64,000 bases of DNA, taken from positions 62,001-126,000 of the forward strand of contig JAGIBJ010000062.1 in NCBI GenBank assembly GCA_017744415.1. Reading direction: 5' to 3'. The notes beneath the pieces were generated by a model, which made no database searches, had not been told where the DNA came from, and saw only the letters and a list, made by a program, of their open reading frames with translations. A program made the translations under genes and the position numbers. Position 1 is the first letter of the stretch, and every line of letters begins with the position of its first letter. Positions 34,600 through 43,880 of the stretch are shown piece after piece. This DNA is from Solirubrobacteraceae bacterium (GTDB lineage Bacteria; Actinomycetota; Thermoleophilia; Solirubrobacterales; Solirubrobacteraceae).

Positions 34600-35472
34600 G
34601 TGGCTCGCCTCGTCCCAGCGGTCGTCACGGCCCTCGCACTCCTCGTTGGCCCCAGCGCGGCGAGCGCGCACGCTGCGGCAACGGCCAAGCAGGAGCTGAA
34701 GTCGGCGCGCACGTTCGCATTCGCGCTCGGCGTCGATCTCACGAGCGCGAACCTCACGCGCCTGGCCCGGCGTGATCTCGTGATCCTGGACGGCGAGGAT
34801 GCGGGTTCCGCGAAGGTGAAGCGCCTCCAGCGCGGGGGCGCGCTCGTGCTGGGCTATCTCAGCGTCGGCTCCGTGGAGTCGTGGCGCTCGTGGTTCTCGC
34901 TGCTCGAGGACCACCGCCTTGAGCCGCTCGGCGACTGGGACGGTGAGCGCTACGCCGACACCGCTGATCCCGCGCTACGCGACGCCCTCGCCGACACGAT
35001 CGCGCCGTCGCTCCTGGAGAAGGGCTTCGACGGGCTCTTCCTCGACAACGTCGACATGGTCGAGGACCACCCGCTGCAGGCCGACGGCATGGTCGATCTC
35101 GTGAAGCGGATCTCCACGAGGGTCCGTGCAGGCGGCGGCGTGCTGATGGCCCAGAACGGCGACAGCATCATCGCGCCCTACCTCGCGCTGCTCGACGGCT
35201 GGAACCGCGAGGACCCCACCGGCACCTACGACTTCGAGCGCAAGAAGTACGTGCCGACCGATGCCGGAGGCCGCGCCCAGGCGCGCGCCACGCTCAGGGC
35301 CGTGAAGGCGGCGGGGGTGGTGACGACCACCACCGACTACTTCGGAAGCCCCAACAGCCCAGCCGCGCTGCGCGCGGTGCGGATCGCCTGCTCGGTCGGC
35401 GCGATCCCCTTCGTCGGCGACATCGCCCTGAGGCGCGTGGCGAAGCAGCCCACGCGCTGCCCCGGCAAGTAG
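34600..35472 (+). CDS. Secreted GH114-like (TM1410-type) glycoside hydrolase family protein
   Basis: This 290-aa protein has a signal peptide (ARLVPAVVTALALLVGPSAA, cleavage near ASAHA). A TIM-barrel-like domain follows, with DLVILDGEDAGS, GYLSVGSVESWRSW at about 90 and GFDGLFLDNVDM at about 145. The Asp residues in the last motif fit the catalytic acid of GH114/endo-alpha-1,4-polygalactosaminidase relatives. It probably cleaves an extracellular amino-sugar polysaccharide, which would fit the envelope and polysaccharide content of the window. Substrate is inferred from family only. Confidence 0.75.
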   Translation: MARLVPAVVTALALLVGPSAASAHAAATAKQELKSARTFAFALGVDLTSANLTRLARRDLVILDGEDAGSAKVKRLQRGGALVLGYLSVGSVESWRSWFSLLEDHRLEPLGDWDGERYADTADPALRDALADTIAPSLLEKGFDGLFLDNVDMVEDHPLQADGMVDLVKRISTRVRAGGGVLMAQNGDSIIAPYLALLDGWNREDPTGTYDFERKKYVPTDAGGRAQARATLRAVKAAGVVTTTTDYFGSPNSPAALRAVRIACSVGAIPFVGDIALRRVAKQPTRCPGK

Positions 35473-35597
35473 GTCGGGCTCAGCGCGGTGCGGCGTTCTC
35501 GGTCTGGGTCGGACGAGAGGCCGGGGCCCGATGTGCCTTCGGGTGCGGGCCGGCGTGGGTGCCGCGGCCCGAGCGTCGCGAGGGGTCTGCGTTGGTG

Positions 35598-35634
35598 GTC
35601 GACAGATCTGCCACTGGGTGGCGGATCTGTCGAC
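35598..35634. terminator. Strong hairpin downstream of GH114-like gene
   Basis: GTCGACAGATCTGCC (35598-35612) pairs with GGCGGATCTGTCGAC (35620-35634) over 15 positions, one of them a G-U wobble, with a 7-nt loop. It lies 125 nt after the stop at 35472 and 6 nt before repeat copy B. It may be a terminator or part of the repeat cluster. Confidence 0.5.
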
Positions 35635-35639
35635 GCGCC

Positions 35640-35958
35640 GGGCCGGTGTCACACCTGCGGGTACACAAACCGCGCCAACGCCAGGTCACCCAACGCCTGG
35701 CACCCTCACGGGGTGCCGGGCGTCTGGTGATGCCCCAGCGACATGCCCGAACACGTTTCCGGGACCCGATCCCGAAAACGTGTCCGCCCGGACCGAACCG
35801 GCGGCGGCTCGGACACGAAAACGGGTCCCGGTCCCGGAAACGTGTCCGCCCGCCGCCAGCGCAGTCCAAGCCAACGCCCGCCGACACCACACCAGCGCCG
35901 ACGACGCCAGCCTCCAGCGCGACCCCGGAGTCGACAACGCCAACCCGCGACAGACATG
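35640..35958 (-). repeat. Dispersed ~300-bp element, copy B
   Basis: This is the reverse-oriented copy of 21164-21464. Conserved ends are at about 35640-35735 and 35880-35958. The inner part differs and contains an inverted pair ACACGTTTCCGGGACC (35751-35766) / GGTCCCGGAAACGTGT (35830-35845). The end hairpin keeps its stem although its loop is flipped (CGTG here versus TCAC in copy A), so pairing is conserved rather than sequence. Confidence 0.65.
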
Positions 35959-36173
35959 CCCGAACCGGCCACCGACCCCGACCCCCCGCCAACTCAGTCA
36001 GGCCGCGAAAGCTTCCCGCCCTCGCTGCTCGCGTCGAAGGCGCCCGCCAACTCAGTCAGGCCGCCAGAGTCTCCCGTCCTTGCCGCCCCGCGCCGACAGG
36101 CGCTCCTGGCCGCCCGCCGGCGCGAGCCGTGGCCTCGCGCGCTCGAGCGAGATCAGGACGGGCCGGGCTGTGA

Positions 36174-38162
36174 TCAGACCTTCGCGAGCAGCGAGCGGAG
36201 CTCGCTGATCACGTGGTCCGGGGTGATGCCGAGCTTCTCGAGCACGAGCGCGCCCGGGGCCGAGGCGCCGAAGCGGTCGATCGACACATGGGCCTGCGCG
36301 TAACGCTCCCAACCCATGCGGATGCCCGCCTCGACGGAGACGGTCGGCAGGCCCTTGGGCAGCACCTCGTCGCGGTAGGTGTCGTCCTGATCCTCGAAGA
36401 GTTCCCAGCTCGGCAGCGAGACGACGCGCACGTGCGTGCCGTCCTCGGCGAGCTGCGCCTGCGCCGCGAGCGCGACCGACACCTCGGAGCCCGTCGCCAC
36501 GATCGCGCCGACCTCGTCGCCGCCTGCCGGGGAGAGCACGTAGCCGCCGCGGGCAACGCCCTTGACGGTGCCGTACTTGGTGCGGTCGAGCACCGGCAGG
36601 TCCTGACGACTGAGGATCAGCACGCCGGGACCGTCGAGATCCTCCAGCACGACGCGCCAGGCCTCGGCCGTCTCGGTGGCATCCGCCGGGCGCAGCACGA
36701 CGAGCTCCGGGATCGCGCGCAGCGCGGCGAAGTGCTCGATCGGCTGGTGCGTCGGGCCGTCCTCACCGACCGCGACCGAATCGTGGGTGAACACCCACGC
36801 GACGTTCAGGCCCATCAGCGCCGACAAGCGGATCGACCCGCGCATGTAGTCGGCGAACTGCAGGAACGTGGACCCGTACGGGCGCACGATGCCGCCATGG
36901 GCCGCGAGACCGTTGACGATGCCGCCCATCGCGTGCTCGCGCACGCCGAAGAAGATGTTGCGGCCCGCCGCCTCGTGCGTGAACTGCTCGCTCTTCGGGA
37001 AGATCGTCTTCGTCGACTCGGTGAGATCGGCGGCGCCGCCGATCATCGTCGGCACGGCGGCCTCGAACGCGGCCATCACCTTGCCGCCGGCGGCGCGAGT
37101 GGCGAGCTTGTCCTTGTCCCAGGTGGTGGGGATCACGCCGTCGAGCGACTTGGGCGGCTTCGCCTTGAAGGCCTGCGACCACTCCTGCGCGAGCTCCGGG
37201 TTCGCTGCCTGCCAGGCCTGGAAGCGGTGGTTCCACTCCGTGTGGGCCTCGCCGCCGCGCGCCACGGCGCTGAAGGCGTGGTAGACCGACTCGGGGACGT
37301 CGAACTCCTTGTCGGGGTCGACGCCGAGCGCCTCCTTCGTGAGGCGCGCCTCCTCCGGCCCCAGCGGGGCGCCGTGCGAGGCGCTCTTGCCCATCTTGTT
37401 GGGCGACGGGTAGCCGATGATCGAGTGGACGTGGATCAGCGTCGGGCGGGCGAGCTCCTCGTGGCCGGCCTTGATCGCGCGGCGCAGCGAATCGAGGTCG
37501 TCGGCGTCGCCGACGTCGAGCACCTGCCAGCCGTACGCCTCGAAGCGCGCCGACACGTCCTCGCGGCTGAAGCTCAGCGACGTCGGGCCGTCGAGCGAGA
37601 TGTCGTTGTCGTCGTAGAACCAGGTGAGGCGACCCAGGCCGATCTGGCCGGCGATCGACGCAGCCTCGGCGCTGATGCCCTCCATCAGGTCGCCGTCGGA
37701 CACCACCGCGTAGGTGTGGTGATCGATCACGTCCTTGCCGTAGTGCTCACGCAGGAACACCTCGGCCATCGCCATGCCGACGGTGTTCGCGCAGCCCTGG
37801 CCGAGCGGGCCGGTCGTCATCTCGACGCCCGGCGTCTGAACGTGACGATCCAGCTCCGGGTGACCGGGGGTCTTGCTGCCCCACTGGCGGAACTGCTTGA
37901 TGTCGTCGATCGAGAGGTCGTAGCCGCTGAGGTGCAGGCCGGCGTACTGCCACATCGAGCCGTGACCGCAGGAGAGCACGAGGCGGTCACGGTCGGGCCA
38001 GTGCGGATCCTTCGGATCGTGCTTGAGCACCTCGCCGTAGAGCAGGTAGGCCAGCGCCGCCATGCCCATCGGCATGCCCGGGTGGCCGCTGTTGCTCTTG
38101 TTGATCGCGTCGATCGTGAGCGTGCGAACCGCGGTGACGCAGCTGCGTTCGATCTCGTTCAT
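36174..38162 (-). CDS. tkt: Transketolase
   Basis: This 662-aa cytoplasmic, TPP-dependent enzyme of the pentose phosphate pathway has normal family length. It shows [13 protein letters not shown] at about 24, [27 protein letters not shown] at about 118 and [18 protein letters not shown] with the TPP motif at about 155. C-terminal signatures are [15 protein letters not shown] and [16 protein letters not shown] at about 465. ATG 38162 gives the family N-terminus ([20 protein letters not shown]). An upstream in-frame ATG (38228) would add 22 low-complexity residues. The leader contains alternating GGAGCC/GGCTCC blocks. Confidence 0.95.
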   Translation of the reverse strand: MNEIERSCVTAVRTLTIDAINKSNSGHPGMPMGMAALAYLLYGEVLKHDPKDPHWPDRDRLVLSCGHGSMWQYAGLHLSGYDLSIDDIKQFRQWGSKTPGHPELDRHVQTPGVEMTTGPLGQGCANTVGMAMAEVFLREHYGKDVIDHHTYAVVSDGDLMEGISAEAASIAGQIGLGRLTWFYDDNDISLDGPTSLSFSREDVSARFEAYGWQVLDVGDADDLDSLRRAIKAGHEELARPTLIHVHSIIGYPSPNKMGKSASHGAPLGPEEARLTKEALGVDPDKEFDVPESVYHAFSAVARGGEAHTEWNHRFQAWQAANPELAQEWSQAFKAKPPKSLDGVIPTTWDKDKLATRAAGGKVMAAFEAAVPTMIGGAADLTESTKTIFPKSEQFTHEAAGRNIFFGVREHAMGGIVNGLAAHGGIVRPYGSTFLQFADYMRGSIRLSALMGLNVAWVFTHDSVAVGEDGPTHQPIEHFAALRAIPELVVLRPADATETAEAWRVVLEDLDGPGVLILSRQDLPVLDRTKYGTVKGVARGGYVLSPAGGDEVGAIVATGSEVSVALAAQAQLAEDGTHVRVVSLPSWELFEDQDDTYRDEVLPKGLPTVSVEAGIRMGWERYAQAHVSIDRFGASAPGALVLEKLGITPDHVISELRSLLAKV

Positions 38163-38479
38163 CGGTAGTCCCGGTTCCGAAGGCGTTGGCGATGGAGCCC
38201 CGTGGGGGACGAGGCTCCTTGGAGCCATGGTATGCGGCTCGGCCGGGTCGGGGCGGGGCGCACTCGCCACGCGCCACGTTCTTCCTGCACCGTCCGGCCG
38301 TCGATCGGCGATCGACGAGGCGACGGGCGAGTTCCCACGAGCCGAAAACCTTCGTTCGCACGGCGATTTCTGGGCGTCGCTGCGCCAGCGATGGGCGGTG
38401 CGCGTGGCATATCTGGCGCGCAGGACGTCATGCAGGGGCGCCACCAAACGTGTGCCACGGTGTTCGGGTGGTCGACGAC
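38163..38479. other. Divergent intergenic region tkt / amidase
   Basis: This 317-nt gap between divergent genes holds the tkt leader, with GGAGCC at 38194 and 38221 and GGCTCC at 38213 as mutually exclusive pairing partners. A possible minus-strand -10 TACCAT lies at 38227-38232. No gene is seen. Confidence 0.45.
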
Positions 38480-40342
38480 ATGATCGTGCGCCACGTGCCT
38501 CACCTCAGCCCCCTGCCTGCGCGCCCTTCGGGTGTGCGCGGCGGCGTGGGCCGAGGGTTTTCGCCGAGGCGCGGCCTGCTCTCCCTGCTCGTGGCGATCG
38601 CCTCGCTGCTCGCTCCTGCCCTGGCCCAGGCCGCCGAGCAGTCGTCGTACCGCACCGAGTCGCTGCCCTCGGGCGCACCGGTCGCCGGGGCGGCGCGCGG
38701 CGGCAGCGCGACGGCTGGCTCGACGATCGAGCTGCGGGCCACCAAGCGCTTCTCGATGGTCGGCCTGCGGTGGGCCTCGGCGCACGCACAGGTGAGCGGC
38801 AAGGTCCGCGCCCAGCGCACCGACGGCTCCTGGACCGGCTGGCTCGAGCTCGAGTCGCAGCAGGGCACCGACGGCGTCGTGCGCGGCGCCGACGGCGCGG
38901 AGGCCGCAGCCGGTGAGGCGCGGCAGGCCAAGGCCGGCCTGCTCGGCTCCACCGAGCCGCTGTGGACGGGCCCGGCACGCCGTCTCCAGATCCGCCTCGA
39001 CGGCGCCCGCCCGAAGGGGCTGCGCGCCGCCTTCGTCGACGTGACCGGCGACATCCCCGCCGTGCGAGCCTCCGCGGCCCGCGCCAAGCAGACCGACGAT
39101 TTCGCCGGCATCCAGCCGCGCGCCGCCTGGGACCCCGACAACGAGTGCGCGCCGCGCTCGGATCCGGGCCTTGGCAGCGTGCAGGCGGTGGTGGTGCACC
39201 ACACGGTCGGCACGAACGACTACTCGCTGGCTCAGGTGCCGGCGATCATCCTCGGCATCTGCAAGTTCCACCGCAACGGGAACGGCTGGAACGACATCGG
39301 CTACAACGTGCTCGTCGACCGCTTCGGCGGTGCGTGGGAGGGCCGCGCAGGCGGGATCACGCAGCCGGTCGTCGGCGCGCAGGCGCAGGGCTTCAACGCC
39401 GTCACGGCCGGCGTGTCGATGCTCGGTGACTTCCAGGCCGTCGCGCCCAGCCCCGCGCAGCTCGCCACCGTCGGCCGGGTCGCCGCCTGGCGCCTCGCCG
39501 TGGCCGGCGTGCCGCGCTCGGGCACCGTCGATCTCACCAGCGCCGGCGGCTCGCTCTCGCGGTTCAAGAGCAAGGCCGTCGCCACATTGCCTCGGGTGAT
39601 GGGCCACCGCGACGTGGGCCTCACCGAGTGCCCGGGCGGCGCGGCCTATGCGCTGCTCGACGGCGTGCGCGCCGCGGTCTCCGCCGCCAGCCCGATCATC
39701 CCCGCCAGCCTGCCGGCCGCACCCGCACCAACGCCGCAGCCCGTGAAGATCACGATCTCCACGCAGCGCACCGTCGGCGCCGGGAGCACCTCCGTGGTGA
39801 AGGGCACGGCCAAGCAGGGCAGCGCTCCGCTGAAGTCGGCGACCGTGGCGCTGCAGGTGAGCGCCGACGGCACGAAGTGGCAGTCCGTCACCCGCGACCG
39901 CACCACGTCATCGGGCGCCTACTCGCTCGCGCACCGCTTCAGCCGGTCGTGGAAGCTGCGCGTGGTACGCACCGACGGCGACGGTGGCACGTCGTCGACG
40001 GTCGCCATGAACCTCGTCCCGAAGCTCACGCTCACCGTCCCCAAGCGCATGAAGGTCGGCAAGCGCGTCGTGCTGCGCGGCACCATCTCGCCGGGCCGCG
40101 GACCGGTGCGCATGACGATCGAGCGGCGTTCGAAGAGCGGCAAGTACGTCGCCGGGTCGACGGTGGCCGTCAAGCAGAGCGGCCGCAATCTCTCCGTCGC
40201 CGTCACGCCGCACTCGGCCACGCTCTACCGCTTCCGGCTCGTCGTCGCCGCGAGCGAGTTCAACACCGCGGCGAAGTCGTCGCTCCGCTACGGCCGGGCC
40301 GTCACCGGCTCCTCGAGCGGCGGCGCCACCGTCGGCACGTAG
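38480..40342 (+). CDS. Secreted PGRP/amidase-2-type N-acetylmuramoyl-L-alanine amidase
   Basis: This protein of about 620 aa has a signal peptide ([21 protein letters not shown]) and a ~170-residue beta-rich region. The peptidoglycan-recognition/amidase domain spans about residues 200-400. Zn ligands are visible: His in [11 protein letters not shown] at about 237, and the His and Cys in [14 protein letters not shown] at about 375-385. The C-terminal ~200 residues are two Ig-like domains after a Pro-rich linker ([16 protein letters not shown]). It should cleave the amide bond between muramic acid and the stem peptide outside the cell. ATG 38480 is used; GTG codons at 38468 and 38486 are close alternatives, and no ribosome-binding site decides. 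Confidence 0.87.
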   Translation: MIVRHVPHLSPLPARPSGVRGGVGRGFSPRRGLLSLLVAIASLLAPALAQAAEQSSYRTESLPSGAPVAGAARGGSATAGSTIELRATKRFSMVGLRWASAHAQVSGKVRAQRTDGSWTGWLELESQQGTDGVVRGADGAEAAAGEARQAKAGLLGSTEPLWTGPARRLQIRLDGARPKGLRAAFVDVTGDIPAVRASAARAKQTDDFAGIQPRAAWDPDNECAPRSDPGLGSVQAVVVHHTVGTNDYSLAQVPAIILGICKFHRNGNGWNDIGYNVLVDRFGGAWEGRAGGITQPVVGAQAQGFNAVTAGVSMLGDFQAVAPSPAQLATVGRVAAWRLAVAGVPRSGTVDLTSAGGSLSRFKSKAVATLPRVMGHRDVGLTECPGGAAYALLDGVRAAVSAASPIIPASLPAAPAPTPQPVKITISTQRTVGAGSTSVVKGTAKQGSAPLKSATVALQVSADGTKWQSVTRDRTTSSGAYSLAHRFSRSWKLRVVRTDGDGGTSSTVAMNLVPKLTLTVPKRMKVGKRVVLRGTISPGRGPVRMTIERRSKSGKYVAGSTVAVKQSGRNLSVAVTPHSATLYRFRLVVAASEFNTAAKSSLRYGRAVTGSSSGGATVGT

Positions 40343-40380
40343 ACCGCCCCGTCGCGGCGCGCCCGAGTCGCCGGGCATCC

Positions 40381-40423
40381 CCAAACGCTTGGCCCTCGGT
40401 GGGGGTGCCACGCGTCTGGTCGT
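40381..40423. repeat. Degenerate hairpin related to the ~300-bp element
   Basis: ACGCTTGGC...GCCACGCGT arms with a G-rich loop resemble the hairpin of copies A and B. In one plus frame all show a PNAW..xGVPxVW-like translation (PNAWPSVGVPRVW here, PNAWHPHGVPGVW in copy B). Only the hairpin part is recognisable. Confidence 0.35.
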
Positions 40424-40477
40424 CACTGCGCAAGCGAACGGTCGTCATTCGGGCCGCGGACGGTCAGACTCCCGCCC

Positions 40478-41557
40478 ATGGCGACCGAGGCCACGACGGT
40501 GCAGGCGGGCGAGCGCGAGGTGCGGGTGAGCAGCCCGAGCCGGGTGATCTTCGCCGCCACCGACCGCACGCCGGAGATCACGAAGGTGGAGGTGGTCGAG
40601 TACTACCTGTCCGTCGGCGACGGCATCATGCGCGCGCTCCGGGAGCGCCCGACGACCCTGGAGCGCTGGCCCAAAGGCGTGCACGAAGGCATGGTGCTCT
40701 CGACGCGCGAGCGGGGCGGCGGCGACGCGTTCTTCCAGAAGCGCGTGCCGAAGGGCGCCCCCGACTACCTCGAGACGGCGACGATCACCTTCCCGAGCGG
40801 CCGCTTCGCCGATGAGATCTGCCCGACCGAGCCGGCGGTCGTCGCGTGGGCGGCGCACATGGGCACGATCACGTTCCACCCGTGGCCCGTGCGGCGCGCC
40901 GACGTCGACCATCCCGACGAGCTGCGCATCGATCTCGACCCGCAGCCCGGCACCGACTTCAAGGATGCCGTGCGCGTAGCGGCGACGGCCAAGGCGCTGC
41001 TCGAAGACCTCGGCTACCGCGGCTTCCCGAAGACGAGCGGCGGGCGCGGCATCCACATCTACGTGCGCATCGAGCCCAAGTGGACGTTCACGGACGTGCG
41101 CCATGCCGCGATCGCGTTCGGCCGCGAGCTCGAGCGTCGGCTGCCCGGCGAGGTGACGACGAAGTGGTGGAAAGAGGAGCGCGGCGAGTGCATCTTCGTC
41201 GACTACAACCAGAACGCCCGCGATCGCACCATCGCCTCCGCCTATTCGATCCGCCCGAAGCCGGGAGCACCGGTGAGCGCGCCCGTGCACTGGGACGAGC
41301 TGCCCCACATCACGCCGGAGATGTTCAACGTCGCGACGATGCCCCAACGCTTCCAAGAGCTTGGTGATCTGCACGCCGAGATCGACGACGTGCACCACTC
41401 GCTCGAGCCGCTCCTGGAGCTCTACGAGCGCGACGAGGCCGAGGGCTCGGGCGACATGCCCTACCCGCCCGACTACCCGAAGATGCCGGGCGAACCGAAG
41501 CGCGTGCAGCCCTCGCGCGACACCGACCGCAAGACCGAGCGCGACGCGCAGGACTAG
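40478..41557 (+). CDS. Stand-alone LigD-type DNA polymerase/primase domain protein
   Basis: This 359-aa protein of the LigD polymerase (AEP primase-like) family has the metal-binding pair in ELRIDLDPQPGTD at about 150, SGGRGIHIYVRIEP at about 190 and the third acidic region IFVDYNQNARDRTIASAYS at about 245. In bacterial NHEJ this domain fills gaps with a preference for ribonucleotides. Neither a ligase nor a nuclease domain is fused to it, and no Ku gene is in the window. The C-terminal ~40 residues are charged and probably disordered. No Shine-Dalgarno precedes ATG 40478. A strong stem-loop follows. Confidence 0.9.
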   Translation: MATEATTVQAGEREVRVSSPSRVIFAATDRTPEITKVEVVEYYLSVGDGIMRALRERPTTLERWPKGVHEGMVLSTRERGGGDAFFQKRVPKGAPDYLETATITFPSGRFADEICPTEPAVVAWAAHMGTITFHPWPVRRADVDHPDELRIDLDPQPGTDFKDAVRVAATAKALLEDLGYRGFPKTSGGRGIHIYVRIEPKWTFTDVRHAAIAFGRELERRLPGEVTTKWWKEERGECIFVDYNQNARDRTIASAYSIRPKPGAPVSAPVHWDELPHITPEMFNVATMPQRFQELGDLHAEIDDVHHSLEPLLELYERDEAEGSGDMPYPPDYPKMPGEPKRVQPSRDTDRKTERDAQD

Positions 41558-41568
41558 GAGCCGCGATC

Positions 41569-41613
41569 CGTGGGGGTGGGCCTGCCCCGTGCGCAGTTCC
41601 GCCCACCCCCACG
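41569..41613 (+). terminator. Stem-loop after LigD-type gene
   Basis: Perfect 13-base arms (CGTGGGGGTGGGC at 41569-41581, GCCCACCCCCACG at 41601-41613) enclose a 19-nt loop that can itself pair CTGC/GCAG. It lies 12 bases after the stop. Confidence 0.6.
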
Positions 41614-41796
41614 AACCGCAACCTGGACCACGCGCGGGGATCGCTGTGAAGCGCGCAGTGCTGGCCTGGGATCGGGGCCCACCCGCCAAGACGGGCCTCC
41701 GGATCACTCGTGCGACCGACAGAATCGTCTCGCCGCGCGGGCGTCACCGCGTGAAACTCTCGTGACGCGGATGTGAAGCTCCAGAGACCAGGTATC

Positions 41797-41823
41797 CCGC
41801 AACGTGCAACAGACCGTTGCGCG
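41797..41823 (-). terminator. Stem-loop after sugar transferase gene
   Basis: CGCAACG (41798-41804) pairs with CGTTGCG (41815-41821), extendable by a further pair. It lies about a dozen bases beyond the stop of the minus-strand transferase gene at 41835. A second pair GCGTCAC/GTGACGC lies at 41741-41768. Confidence 0.5.
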
Positions 41824-41834
41824 GTGAGTCGGGC

Positions 41835-42557
41835 TCAGCGCCAGCCGCCGCGATCGCCGCGGTAGAGGCCCGCGCCACCGAGAACGGTGAGGCCGGTGCG
41901 CAGGATGATCTGGACGTCGCTGCGCAGCGAGCGGGTGGCGATGTAGGCGAGATCGATCTCGATGCGCTCGCTCCAGGGCAGCGAGGCGCGGCCGGAGATC
42001 TGCGCGAGGCCCGTGATGCCAGGGCGGACGGCGAGGCGGCCGAGCTGGCGGTCGGTGTAGGCCTCCACCTGCGAGCGCACGGTGGGACGCGGCCCGACGA
42101 TCGCCATCTCGCCGCGGAAGACGTTGACGAGGTTGGGGAGCTCGTCGATCGACGTGCGCCGCAGGAACGCACCGACGCGCGTGATGCGGGCGTCGCCCTG
42201 CTCGACGGCCAGACCGGCGCCCATGCCCTCGGCACCCTGCACCATCGTGCGCAGCTTGATCACCTCGAACTCGTGCCCCCGCAGGCCGACGCGCCCCTGG
42301 CGGAACACCGCCCCGCCGCGCGACTCGAGCACCACCGCGAGCGCCGCGGCCGCAAGGATCGGGCTCGTCACCACGAGCACGGTGCCGGCGATCAGCAGAT
42401 CCACCAACCGCATCCAGCGTGCCTGGCGCACCAGCGGAATCGGCCGCCCTTCGGCCGGGCCGACGCCCGGCACGGTCGGGAGATGCGAGAGGTCGGCGCC
42501 ACCGGGCGGCGGCACCGCGGCCTGATCGGGGGTGGCAGGGCGCGTCACGCCCCCCAT
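41835..42557 (-). CDS. Undecaprenyl-phosphate sugar-phosphate transferase (initiating GT)
   Basis: This 240-aa bacterial sugar transferase (PF02397 type) places the first sugar-phosphate on the lipid carrier. It has one membrane re-entrant helix at about residues 45-70 (LVDLLIAGTVLVVTSPILAA) and then the catalytic half, with VIKLRTMV, RRTSIDELPNLVNVFRGEMA, IVGPRP and RPGITGLAQISGR. It is the short PglC-like form, lacking the N-terminal multi-helix part of WbaP/WcaJ. ATG 42557 is used and GTG 42548 is the alternative. It is the last gene of the minus-strand set GT4-GT2-transferase. Confidence 0.92.
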   Translation of the reverse strand: MGGVTRPATPDQAAVPPPGGADLSHLPTVPGVGPAEGRPIPLVRQARWMRLVDLLIAGTVLVVTSPILAAAALAVVLESRGGAVFRQGRVGLRGHEFEVIKLRTMVQGAEGMGAGLAVEQGDARITRVGAFLRRTSIDELPNLVNVFRGEMAIVGPRPTVRSQVEAYTDRQLGRLAVRPGITGLAQISGRASLPWSERIEIDLAYIATRSLRSDVQIILRTGLTVLGGAGLYRGDRGGWR

Positions 42558-42653
42558 CCTGACGCTTCCCGCCCTCCGCGGGGTTCCGGCGTGCGTTGCT
42601 CCACGCAATCCCGAGAAGCGCACGCCAGAACCGCCGGCGGGTGGAAGTGAGCG

Positions 42654-43880
42654 TTAGCGGGTGCCCTCCGGCGGGGTCCACGAGGCCTCGGTGCCGTCGA
42701 TGAGGTGGTCGCGCAGGCCGAGGGCGATCGCCGCGGTCGTCGCAACGTAATAGCGGGCGAGCAGCCCGATCCGGCGCACCGGGCCGGCGGGGAGAGCCTG
42801 CGGGCGGGCCGCGAGCACGAGCACCGCGAGCTGCCCGGCGACGAGCAGCCGCGCGATCCGCGAGCGCCGGGCGCCGCGCAGCGACGCCTCACCGAGCCAG
42901 AGGTGCAGGAGCGGACCGCCGTACCGCAGCCAGCGGTGCGACACGAGCATCGCCGAATAGGTGGTGGGGAGGCCGCGGAGATCGAGCATCCCGGCCTGCA
43001 GGACGATCGGCCAGGCGTGGCTCATCATGCGGCGCTTGCGGCGGAACTCACCGTCGATCGTCGGCACCATCTTCTCCCAGGCCCGCGCCGACGGCACGTC
43101 GACCGCCCGCCAGCCGGCCCGCACGAGCTGGAACGGCATCGCGAGATCGTGGCCCATCACGGGATCGAAGGCGTAGGCGGAGTAGGCGGCGCGCCGGATC
43201 GCGTAGATCGCGCCGTTGCCGGCCGTCACCGAGGCGAGCGCCGATTCACGGGAGCGGATCGCCATCTCGTAGCGCCAGTACACGCCCTCCTGGTTGTCGC
43301 CGCCCTCGGCATCGCCCTGAACGAACCGCACGCGGCCGCAGGCGTAGCCGGTGCCGGGCTCGGCGAGCGCGTCGACGAGCTGGTGCAGGGCGTCGGCATC
43401 CCAGGTGCTGTTGGCGTCGGAGAAGGCGACGATCGGCTCATCGACGGCCGCCACTGCGGCGTGCTGGGCCGCCATCTTGCCGCCGCGCGGGAGCTCGAGC
43501 ACGAGGTCGGCGCCGGCAGCGCGGGCCACCGCGGCGGTGTCATCGGTGCAGCCGTCGCAAGCGACGACGATCCGCAGGCGATCGCGCGGGTAGTCGAGGG
43601 CAGCCGTGGAGCTCACCTTCGCGCCGATCACGTCGGCCTCGTCGTGCGCGGCGATCACGTAGGCGACCGGCGGCAGATCATCGGCGTGCACCGTGCGGCG
43701 CGAGGCGGCCTTGCCCGGCTCGCCGGCGAGCGTGGCGGCGGGGTTGGCTTGGGGTCCGCCGAGGCGCGCCCAGGCCCACAGCACGGCTGGGTAACCGAGG
43801 TGGTGGTACGCGAGGAGCGTGGCCGGCAGCCAGCCCGTGGGGCGGCGCAGCTGGCTCGGGATGTGGCGGGGGCGACTCAT
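42654..43880 (-). CDS. Glycosyltransferase family 2, membrane-associated
   Basis: This 408-aa protein has a GT-A fold at about residues 70-310. PPVAYVIAAHDEADVIGAKV and ACDGCTDDT bind the nucleotide sugar, SDANSTWDADAL supplies the metal-binding Asp region, and FRRKRRMMSHAW resembles the QxxRW-type region of processive or membrane GT2 enzymes. C-terminal hydrophobic segments (RIARLLVAGQLAVLVLAARP) suggest membrane association. Its ATG overlaps the upstream GT4 stop (ATGA), so the two are translationally coupled. Confidence 0.88.
   Translation of the reverse strand: MSRPRHIPSQLRRPTGWLPATLLAYHHLGYPAVLWAWARLGGPQANPAATLAGEPGKAASRRTVHADDLPPVAYVIAAHDEADVIGAKVSSTAALDYPRDRLRIVVACDGCTDDTAAVARAAGADLVLELPRGGKMAAQHAAVAAVDEPIVAFSDANSTWDADALHQLVDALAEPGTGYACGRVRFVQGDAEGGDNQEGVYWRYEMAIRSRESALASVTAGNGAIYAIRRAAYSAYAFDPVMGHDLAMPFQLVRAGWRAVDVPSARAWEKMVPTIDGEFRRKRRMMSHAWPIVLQAGMLDLRGLPTTYSAMLVSHRWLRYGGPLLHLWLGEASLRGARRSRIARLLVAGQLAVLVLAARPQALPAGPVRRIGLLARYYVATTAAIALGLRDHLIDGTEASWTPPEGTR

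Larger units (their letters stand above)
35473..36173. other. 700-bp repeat-rich non-coding gap
   Basis: No gene is supported on either strand; long ORFs here carry translated repeats. The gap holds a strong hairpin (35598-35634), copy B of the ~300-bp element (35640-35958) and a two-copy 58-bp tandem repeat. In that repeat, units at 35986-36043 and 36044-36101 share CCGCCAACTCAGTCAGGCCG. This is the densest repeat cluster in the window. Confidence 0.7.

Noticed and set aside
35488-36303. Several overlapping ORFs in the gap after the GH114-like gene
   Set aside because: They translate the repeat cluster in different frames, have no start signals and are not consistent in any one frame.
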